Shown here one piece after another: positions 1 to 5,833 of a stretch of DNA of 6,624 bases; within the stretch, counting starts at the first letter, position 1, and each line of letters starts with the position of its first letter. The DNA is from Marinilabiliales bacterium (GTDB lineage: Bacteria > Bacteroidota > Bacteroidia > Bacteroidales > BM523): assembly GCA_002869425.1 (NCBI GenBank), contig PKSZ01000382.1, positions 1-6,624 on the forward strand, read 5' to 3'. The notes beneath the pieces were generated by a model. That model was not told the DNA's origin, did not search any database, and saw only the letters and a program-made list of their open reading frames with translations. The position numbers were made by a program, and so were the translations under genes.

Positions 1-20
1 AGAAAAGAGTTTTATCGGCC

Positions 21-47
21 TTAATTCTGTTAATTCATTTAATTTCT
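21..47. repeat. Three tandem 9-nt AT-rich units upstream of the lipoprotein-radA promoter
   Basis: Three consecutive 9-nt units, TTAATTCTG (21-29), TTAATTCAT (30-38) and TTAATTTCT (39-47), all begin with TTAATT. They end 12 nt before a perfect TAnnTTTG element. Direct repeats here could bind a regulator or act as an AT-rich upstream element. The low complexity of the DNA means a chance origin is quite possible. The repetition is seen directly; any role is inference. Confidence 0.35.
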
Positions 48-59
48 CAATCTATTTTA

Positions 60-67
60 TAAATTTG
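60..67 (+). promoter_or_regulatory. Candidate -7 promoter element for the lipoprotein-radA unit
   Basis: TAAATTTG matches the Bacteroidota primary sigma factor -7 consensus TAnnTTTG at every defined base. It lies 16 nt before the ATG at 84, which would give a leader of roughly 10 nt. The -33 partner is weak: TTTA at 38-41 matches three of the four bases of TTTG, with an 18-nt spacer. No transcription start has been measured. Confidence 0.5.
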
Positions 68-83
68 CTCCTTTGATTGAACA

Positions 84-482
84 ATGACCAAAATAATCAA
101 AGTACTGTTTGTAATCTTATTTCTTGTTTTTGTATCATGCACAAAGGAAGAGAGGGAGCAAAGAAGGGAGGATAATCTGCTTTCCGGATGGGAGTTGGTT
201 CATTTAACAGTGAATCAGCCTTATGAGACATGGACATTTGATACAGCAAATGTTATCACAAGATATGTTGATGGTTTGGAGGGAGAGTTTTATCAAATAG
301 GCAATTATGTGCTATCTCAGGAAAACTATAAATATTATGTAACCATTGATAGTATGGATATGTATATTGATGGTAAATTTCTCATTCTTGATCTGGATGA
401 GCGTATTCTAGTTATGGAAAGGATAGCTTGGGAGAAAAACGGGAATCCTTTTCTGAGGAAAGAGTTTATTAAAATAAACTAG
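84..482 (+). CDS. Small lipocalin-like lipoprotein, probably surface-exposed
   Basis: This is a 132-residue lipoprotein of unknown specific function. The N-terminus has two lysines (K3, K6), a hydrophobic stretch (about 7-17) and a lipobox-like FVSC with the acylated cysteine at C19. Position -3 is Phe, which is atypical. The residues after the cysteine are T-K-E-E, followed by a charged linker (about 21-33). Lys followed by two acidic residues fits the Bacteroidota lipoprotein export signal, so the mature protein may sit on the cell surface. The remainder is beta-rich with spaced WEL, WTFD, GNY and ILDLDERILVMER segments and a terminal FIK. This resembles the lipocalin-like domains common in small Bacteroidota lipoproteins, which usually have about 100-150 residues. 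ATG at 84 is the only sensible start. The gene ends 2 nt before radA and is probably its operon partner. The lipoprotein call is firm; the lipocalin-like fold is recognised by pattern only. Confidence 0.8.
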   Translation: MTKIIKVLFVILFLVFVSCTKEEREQRREDNLLSGWELVHLTVNQPYETWTFDTANVITRYVDGLEGEFYQIGNYVLSQENYKYYVTIDSMDMYIDGKFLILDLDERILVMERIAWEKNGNPFLRKEFIKIN

Positions 483-484
483 CA

Positions 485-1837
485 GTGGCCAGACAAAAAT
501 CTTATTATTTATGTCAGAATTGCGGAGCAAAAGCTTCCAAGTGGATTGGGAAATGTCCGGAATGTAATCAATGGAATACTTTTGTTGAAGAGATTGTTAC
601 GAGTATTGCAAAACAATCTGCCATAAAAGGAAAGTCTGAGCCAAGGAAGATTTCTTCCATCGGTGAGGAGGGATATTCACGTTATAAAACTACAATAGGT
701 GAGGTTAATCGTGTTTTGGGTGGAGGTCTGGTAAAAGGATCTGTAATTTTAATAGGAGGAGAACCCGGAATTGGTAAATCAACATTAACATTACAATTAG
801 CATTGGGAATTAATGACCACACAGTTCTATATGTAACAGGCGAAGAGAGTGAGGAGCAGATTAAGATGAGGGCAGAACGATTGGGTGGGGTGAATGACTC
901 ATGCTTTGTGATGAATGATAGCTCATGTGAAAGGATTATTGAAACGGCCAAGGAGTTTAAGCCAGGTTTGCTAATTATTGATTCAATTCAAACAATTCGT
1001 AGTGAAACTGTTGAATCATCTGCTGGAACAGTTACTCAGGTAAGAGAGTCAACTTATAGAATTCAGGAATATGCACGTGAATACCAAGTGCCTGTACTTA
1101 TTGTTGGGCATATAAACAAGGAAGGAAATCTTGCCGGACCTAAGGTGTTGGAGCATATCGTGGATACGGTACTTGTTTTTGAAAATGATGCCACCAATAC
1201 TTATCGTGTAATACGCAGTTTGAAAAATAGATATGGTGCAGCTTTTGAAATGGCTGTATTTGAAATGACGGGAACTGGTTTGATAGAGATTCTGAATCCA
1301 TCAGATGTCTTGTTATCAAGGTTTACCGATGATCGCTCAGGAATTTGCATCTCATCTTTTATGGGCGGGAATAGATCTTTTTTGGTGGAAGTGCAAGCGC
1401 TGGTTAGTTCTGCTGTGTATGGAACGCCACAACGAAGTGCAACAGGATTTGATACCCGTCGCTTGAATATGATTTTGGCAGTGTTGGAGAAAAAAGCGGG
1501 CTTCAGACTGGCTGTTAAAGATGTTTTCCTGAATATTGCAGGAGGAATGAGAGTAGATGACCCTGCAATTGATTTGGCTGTTTCTGTGGCTGTTTTGTCG
1601 TCAGACCTTGACTTGTCGGTGGATATAAATTATTGTTTTGCTGGTGAAATTGGTTTGTCTGGTGAAATAAGGCCTGTGAACAGGTTAGACAGTAGAATTC
1701 GTGAAGCAGAGAGGGTTGGTTTTTCAAAGTTTTTTACATCTTCTTATGGATTGGAAAAACTAAAACAAAAGGATTACAAAATATCGATGATTGGTGTTAA
1801 GGATATTAAAGATTTAATGAAGCAGGTTTTTAAATGA
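485..1837 (+). CDS. radA: DNA repair protein RadA (Sms)
   Basis: RadA is a RecA-like, DnaB-type branch-migration helicase that acts with RecA in the cytoplasm to process recombination intermediates. At 450 residues it has the normal family length. A four-cysteine zinc finger lies at the N-terminus (C10, C13, C24, C27). The ATPase core has Walker A GEPGIGKST (92-100), Walker B LLIID (162-166), the SAGTVTQVRE segment (179-188) and GHINKEGNLAGPKVLEH (208-224). The RadA signature is KNRYG (247-251), where most relatives have KNRFG. The C-terminal third (about 280-450) is the Lon-protease-like domain with GGMRVDDPAIDLAV (353-366), which in RadA is a non-proteolytic scaffold. Translation starts at a GTG 2 nt after the lipoprotein stop. 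This GTG is chosen because it places the zinc finger at the usual distance from the N-terminus. No Shine-Dalgarno sequence is well placed, so termination-reinitiation is likely. Its last four bases overlap the next gene. Confidence 0.97.
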   Translation: MARQKSYYLCQNCGAKASKWIGKCPECNQWNTFVEEIVTSIAKQSAIKGKSEPRKISSIGEEGYSRYKTTIGEVNRVLGGGLVKGSVILIGGEPGIGKSTLTLQLALGINDHTVLYVTGEESEEQIKMRAERLGGVNDSCFVMNDSSCERIIETAKEFKPGLLIIDSIQTIRSETVESSAGTVTQVRESTYRIQEYAREYQVPVLIVGHINKEGNLAGPKVLEHIVDTVLVFENDATNTYRVIRSLKNRYGAAFEMAVFEMTGTGLIEILNPSDVLLSRFTDDRSGICISSFMGGNRSFLVEVQALVSSAVYGTPQRSATGFDTRRLNMILAVLEKKAGFRLAVKDVFLNIAGGMRVDDPAIDLAVSVAVLSSDLDLSVDINYCFAGEIGLSGEIRPVNRLDSRIREAERVGFSKFFTSSYGLEKLKQKDYKISMIGVKDIKDLMKQVFK

Positions 1838-3333
1838 AAAAAAGTCTCCTTATCGTAATATATTTTTTATTGGGAACTGGAATCCTGAGTGCACAGGTTA
1901 TGGATGTGATAACCAAGGAAAGATTGGAGAAGAAGTATCAGAAAGGAGAAGGGATCAAAGCATTCACAAATCGTGAAGTTGCATTTCGAAAGACAATACT
2001 CGATGGTTCTCCAATATTTTTTAAGGTGAAGCCATTTGAATCCCTGGAACTTTTGGACTATTACAATGGGAAATGGGCTGCTAGAAAAGATTCAACATAT
2101 GGTTTTATTCCAAATGATGCAATTATTTCTGATTTTAAAATAGAATCTTATCGGACCATATGGGAAAATGCTGTAAAGAAAGAGCTTCGGGAGTTGGAAG
2201 TTCGTGAACGATATCAGAACAGGGAGAAAGATTGGCAGGAGCAATTTTCACTGAATGAATATTCAACTGATCATCCTCAATTGGTTGATAAAGTAACCAA
2301 TCCATTTGATGATCTGCAGTTCATCAATGTTATTGCCTATAATTTCAATCTTAGAAGTGAAAAACCTTCATCCATTATTCGGAACGGTCATCTAAACGAA
2401 ACTTTTGAATTTCCTGGTAAAGATTTAACAGACGATCAGGTGAAAGAATTGATATCTCTCATTAACGATACGGTTAACTACGGTAAAAAGCCCCCTAAAT
2501 TATTTAACCCTAAAATCGGACTGGTCTTTTATCGTGGTGAGGAAATTATCGCATATATTGATGTTGATTTAGATAATATGCAGATGAAGTCTTCCTTTTT
2601 AATCCCGGCACAGCATTATCATAATTTTCTTGTGAATCAGGCAGGAAAAAAAGTAAATAAGTCCTTCCATGGAACAGCTGGCTTTGATATTAAAACCAGA
2701 ATGGGTCTAAGTCGAAAGGGTAAGGATGTTAGTATGGAGTATTTCCGAAAACTGAAATTGAATGTTTCCAATTACCCAAAGGTTTTAACGTATGGTGTTA
2801 GTGCCTATGGTTCATTATCCGGGTACTATAATAAAGTGCAGAAGCTCACTCTGGCTGCAGTTTTCAATTATTCCAGAAATACAATAACAATTGGTCCAAA
2901 GCTTTGGTTGGGATCTTATTTTTCATCTGCTGATTTTGCCTCTGGTTTGCAAATCACTTACCAGTATAATTTAAGCAAATACGGGAGAAGGTTCAAACAG
3001 TTCTTGTTTTATGATTTTGATTACGGAGTCTATCGTTCAATGGAGACAGAAGAACGGCATGATGATTTTGTTAAAGACATACATATCGAAAATTTTATCA
3101 ATCAGTCAATCGGAGTAGGTATACAATACCGAATTTTTAGTCGCGTTTATTTTAAGGCAGGGGCTGGGATTGGTCTTGGTTTAGAATCTGTTACTGATAA
3201 AATGATGCATTCTAACTATCCTGAACAGGATTATGAAAATAAGCATGGATTTTTTGATGGATTTTTCTTTGATTCTCCTTCATATCATTTAAGAGCAGGA
3301 CTTTATTACTCTATTCCTTTGCAAAAGGATTAA
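1834..3333 (+). CDS. Secreted SH3-like / probable outer-membrane beta-barrel protein, function unknown
   Basis: I do not recognise a named family for this 499-residue protein. It starts with a clear signal peptide (K2-K3, hydrophobic 4-18, predicted cleavage after A20 in LSA-Q), so it leaves the cytoplasm. Residues about 40-97 look like a bacterial SH3-like domain, with NGKW (78-81) and STYGFIPNDAI (87-97). A charged, probably helical stretch follows (about 108-140). A central region (about 160-275) contains LFNPKIGLVFYRGEEIIAYI (223-242), reminiscent of short periplasmic Bacteroidota domains. From about 317 onward, alternating polar and aromatic strands and Gly-rich turns (GPKLWLGSY, GVGIQYRIF, AGAGIGLGLE) end in YHLRAGLYYSIP, suggesting an outer-membrane barrel of roughly eight strands. 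Its ATG overlaps the radA stop as ATGA, with a weak CAGG 7 nt upstream, indicating translational coupling. Envelope location is well supported; barrel topology is inference and the role is unknown. Confidence 0.85.
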   Translation: MKKSLLIVIYFLLGTGILSAQVMDVITKERLEKKYQKGEGIKAFTNREVAFRKTILDGSPIFFKVKPFESLELLDYYNGKWAARKDSTYGFIPNDAIISDFKIESYRTIWENAVKKELRELEVRERYQNREKDWQEQFSLNEYSTDHPQLVDKVTNPFDDLQFINVIAYNFNLRSEKPSSIIRNGHLNETFEFPGKDLTDDQVKELISLINDTVNYGKKPPKLFNPKIGLVFYRGEEIIAYIDVDLDNMQMKSSFLIPAQHYHNFLVNQAGKKVNKSFHGTAGFDIKTRMGLSRKGKDVSMEYFRKLKLNVSNYPKVLTYGVSAYGSLSGYYNKVQKLTLAAVFNYSRNTITIGPKLWLGSYFSSADFASGLQITYQYNLSKYGRRFKQFLFYDFDYGVYRSMETEERHDDFVKDIHIENFINQSIGVGIQYRIFSRVYFKAGAGIGLGLESVTDKMMHSNYPEQDYENKHGFFDGFFFDSPSYHLRAGLYYSIPLQKD

Positions 3334-3335
3334 GA

Positions 3336-5717
3336 TTATTCAAAATCATCAGATCCACCCAAAATATCAATCTTAGGATTGTTGTCTCCGTGTTGTTTTT
3401 TGTATTTATCACAGTCTAGCTCAACTGAAATTCCTTTCAGTGGTTTTTCAAATGTATCGGAGGGAAGATATCCAAGTGTGCTGTCTGCGTATACAGATTT
3501 CATATACCATGCCCAAATAGGCAGAGCCATGGTCGCTCCCTGTCCCATTGTCATTCCTCTGAAATGAATGGTTCTTTCTTCTCCGCCAACCCACGCACCA
3601 CTTACCAGATTTGGTGTAATGCCAATGAACCATCCGTCGGAGTAGTCATCTGTAGTACCCGTTTTACCCGCAATTTCATTATTCAATTGGTATGGATAGC
3701 TTGGTAGCCATAGTCTAACACTGGTTCCGTGTTGGATTACACCTTTCAAGAGCTCAAGCATAAGGTAAGAACCTTGCTCGCTAATTGCTTCTTTTTTGGT
3801 GGCCGTGAATGTTGATATTACATTTCCGTTCTTATCTTCAATTCGAGTAACAAATATGGGTTTGGTATATACGCCTTTATTGGCAAATGTACCATATGCA
3901 CCAACCATCTCATAAAGTGATATTTCAGGTGTTCCAAGGCAAATAGAAGGAACTGGTTCTATCGTACTTCTGATTCCCATTTTTCGGGCTATCTTAATTA
4001 CTGCTTCAGGATTATACTGCTTCATTAACCAGGCTGAAATGTAGTTTACAGAATTAGCAAGACCCCATTTAAGGGTAACCATTTCCCCATCTTTTTTTGT
4101 TTTACCGGCATTATGTGGCGACCAGTCGGGTTGTCCTTCAGGCATTTTGAAGACCACTGGGATATTTGGTACTTCGTAACACGGAGAGTATCCTTCCTGC
4201 ATTGCAAGTGTATACAAGAAAGGCTTAAAAGTACTACCAACCTGCCTTTTGCTTAAAGTAACGTGATCATATTGAAAATGCTTATAATTGATGCCTCCAA
4301 CATATGCACGAACATACCCGGTTTGAGGCTCCATAGACATAAATCCTGTTTGAAGAAAATGTTTATAATATCGTATCGAGTCCATGGGAGTCATTATAGT
4401 ATCTATTTCTCCAGACCAGTTAAAAATTTTCATTTTTACAGGCCGTTTAAAGGCTGCCATTATTGAATCATGAGAAATTCCATTATGCTTTGAGATCCTA
4501 TACCTTTCACTGGTTCTTACATAACGATTCATGAATTGTTTAATCTGTTTTTCTGTATAGTTCCATGCAAAAGGTGCCTTTTTTCGGTTTTTTTGTTCCT
4601 TGAAAAACTCAACCTGCAAATATTCCCCCATATGCTTATTAACAGCATTTTCTGCCATCGTCTGCATTTTGTAATTGATGGTTGTATATATTTTTAGCCC
4701 GTCTTTGTATAGGTTATAAGGTGTGCTGTCTGGTTTAAGGTTTTTATTACACCACCCATATAAGGGGTTGGTTCTCCATTCAAGAGAATCATCTTCGGCT
4801 TTAGCAGTCATCATCTTCCTGAGATATTCTCTGAAATAGGTTGCAAGGCCTTGCTTATGATCTTGGATTTTATAACTCAGTCCAAAATCAAGTTCTTTAA
4901 CGGAATCATATACTGGTTGACTGATGTAGTTGTATTTTAACATCTGGGAAAGCACGACTTCCCTTCTCTTTTTTGCTCTTTCAGGATTTCGTATAGGACT
5001 GTAAAAGGTAGGCGCTTTAAGTACTCCAATTAGTATGGCTGCATGTTCAATTTTCAAGGAGTCAGGCGCTACATTAAAGAAGGTTCTTGCTGCTGATTTT
5101 ATTCCGAAAGTTTTACTACCGTATGGAACGGTATTGAGATACATTACAAGAATTTCTTCTTTGGTATAGTTTTTTTCAAGTTTAACAGCTGTTACCCATT
5201 CTTTGAATTTTGTAATGCCCATCGAATAGGCTTTAAGCAGACTTGAGCTATAAGTGGTTGTATCTCTGGGGAAAAGGTTTTTTGCAAGCTGTTGTGTAAT
5301 GGTACTTCCACCTCCCTTATGGTCACCACTTAATACTCCATAAATAACTCTTAATAAGGCTTTTCCGTCAATACCGCTATGCTCATAAAATCTAGCATCT
5401 TCTGTTGCAATAAGGGCATCTACGAGGAACGGACTAAGCTCATCAAAATCAACAAATGTTCTGTTCTCTATGTAAAATTTGCCCAATAATACTTGGTCTG
5501 AGCTGTAAATTTCTGATGCCAGATTGCTTTTTGGGTTCTCAAGTTCCTCAAATGAAGGCATAAAGCCCATCTCGCCAGCAGCTATTCTGTAAAATATTAC
5601 AGTTAAAAATACAAGAGGCAAGACAACAAATAGCCAAATTGCAATCTTGAATAAAAGAAAACGCTTAACTTTTTTTGGTTCTTTAGTTAATTCAGGCTTT
5701 TCAGTAGTGTTCTCCAT
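3336..5717 (-). CDS. mrcA: Class A penicillin-binding protein 1A (peptidoglycan glycosyltransferase/transpeptidase)
   Basis: This bifunctional inner-membrane enzyme polymerises lipid II glycan strands and cross-links their peptides in the periplasm; it is a beta-lactam target. From the ATG at 5717 it has 793 residues, typical for the family. A cytoplasmic basic tail precedes one transmembrane anchor (about 20-43). The GT51 domain has ATEDARFYEHSG with catalytic E106, GGSTITQQLAKNLF (136-149), KFKEWVTAVKLE with second glutamate E173, and ILVMYLNTVPYG (189-200). A linker region (about 325-455) includes MTPMDSIRYY, conserved in Bacteroidota homologues. The transpeptidase motifs are all intact: STFK (495-498, nucleophile S495), SVN (556-558) and KTGTT (685-689). 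An in-frame TTG at 5750 would add 11 residues, but the best promoter element (5739-5746) lies downstream of it, so the ATG is preferred. The gene converges on the preceding unit with 2 nt between stops. The symbol follows E. coli PBP1a by analogy; the exact paralogue name in this phylum is uncertain. Confidence 0.95.
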   Translation of the reverse strand: MENTTEKPELTKEPKKVKRFLLFKIAIWLFVVLPLVFLTVIFYRIAAGEMGFMPSFEELENPKSNLASEIYSSDQVLLGKFYIENRTFVDFDELSPFLVDALIATEDARFYEHSGIDGKALLRVIYGVLSGDHKGGGSTITQQLAKNLFPRDTTTYSSSLLKAYSMGITKFKEWVTAVKLEKNYTKEEILVMYLNTVPYGSKTFGIKSAARTFFNVAPDSLKIEHAAILIGVLKAPTFYSPIRNPERAKKRREVVLSQMLKYNYISQPVYDSVKELDFGLSYKIQDHKQGLATYFREYLRKMMTAKAEDDSLEWRTNPLYGWCNKNLKPDSTPYNLYKDGLKIYTTINYKMQTMAENAVNKHMGEYLQVEFFKEQKNRKKAPFAWNYTEKQIKQFMNRYVRTSERYRISKHNGISHDSIMAAFKRPVKMKIFNWSGEIDTIMTPMDSIRYYKHFLQTGFMSMEPQTGYVRAYVGGINYKHFQYDHVTLSKRQVGSTFKPFLYTLAMQEGYSPCYEVPNIPVVFKMPEGQPDWSPHNAGKTKKDGEMVTLKWGLANSVNYISAWLMKQYNPEAVIKIARKMGIRSTIEPVPSICLGTPEISLYEMVGAYGTFANKGVYTKPIFVTRIEDKNGNVISTFTATKKEAISEQGSYLMLELLKGVIQHGTSVRLWLPSYPYQLNNEIAGKTGTTDDYSDGWFIGITPNLVSGAWVGGEERTIHFRGMTMGQGATMALPIWAWYMKSVYADSTLGYLPSDTFEKPLKGISVELDCDKYKKQHGDNNPKIDILGGSDDFE

Positions 5718-5738
5718 ATGTTTACACCAATTGTCGAC

Positions 5739-5746
5739 CAAAGATA
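5739..5746 (-). promoter_or_regulatory. Candidate -7 promoter element for mrcA
   Basis: On the minus strand this reads TATCTTTG, a perfect match to the Bacteroidota TAnnTTTG element. It sits 21 nt upstream of the ATG at 5717, giving an expected leader of about 15 nt. No clear TTTG is found at the -33 position. The element overlaps the extra codons that a TTG start at 5750 would require, which argues against that start. Confidence 0.5.
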
Positions 5747-5748
5747 AC

Positions 5749-5762
5749 AATAAATATTTATT
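5749..5762. repeat. Perfect 14-bp AT palindrome between the divergent promoters
   Basis: AATAAATATTTATT is its own reverse complement over 14 bases with no spacer. It lies immediately upstream of the candidate mrcA -7 element, in that promoter's spacer region, and just before the topA -33 candidate. A dimeric regulator or a DNA-bending protein could bind here. Composed only of A and T, it could also arise by chance in this AT-rich DNA. Confidence 0.35.
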
Positions 5763-5769
5763 CTATTAT

Positions 5770-5801
5770 TTTGAAGTTCGGATGCTATTTATTTTACTTT
5801 G
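5770..5801 (+). promoter_or_regulatory. Candidate topA promoter (-33 and -7 elements)
   Basis: TTTG at 5770-5773 is followed, after a 20-nt spacer, by TTACTTTG at 5794-5801. The latter matches Bacteroidota TAnnTTTG at all but one defined base. The spacing agrees with the usual -33/-7 arrangement. Transcription would start near 5806-5808, leaving a leader of about 27 nt before the topA ATG at 5834. This is pattern recognition only. Confidence 0.4.
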
Positions 5802-5810
5802 TGAATTCTT

Positions 5811-5825
5811 TCAATTAATAATTGA
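5811..5825. repeat. Inverted repeat in the topA leader
   Basis: TCAATTA and TAATTGA are perfect reverse complements separated by one base (5811-5817 and 5819-5825). The element ends 8 nt before the topA start and lies just downstream of the proposed promoter, a position suited to an operator for a dimeric repressor. With a one-base centre it cannot form a good RNA hairpin. Function is unproven, and AT-rich sequence makes coincidence plausible. Confidence 0.35.
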
Positions 5826-5833
5826 GTAATTTC

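Noticed and set aside
1..24. A short open frame ending in TAA at 22-24 that could be the tail of an upstream plus-strand gene
   Set aside because: Only seven codons are visible, with no recognisable motif, so the call cannot be supported.
682..951. Minus-strand open frame inside radA
   Set aside because: It is entirely antisense to the conserved RadA ATPase core, and its translation has no recognisable domain.
1515..1727. Minus-strand Gln/Leu-rich open frame inside radA
   Set aside because: Its composition follows from the antisense of RadA codons, and it covers the conserved Lon-like domain; there is no independent evidence of translation.
3315..3329. Possible rho-independent terminator hairpin at the end of the 499-residue protein gene
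   Set aside because: The six-base stem is AT-rich with a three-base loop, lies before the stop codon and is not followed by a continuous T tract; too weak to list as a terminator.
5647..5829. Plus-strand 60-codon open frame crossing the start of mrcA and ending just before topA
   Set aside because: It is antisense to the mrcA N-terminus and promoter region, with no motif and no credible upstream signals.
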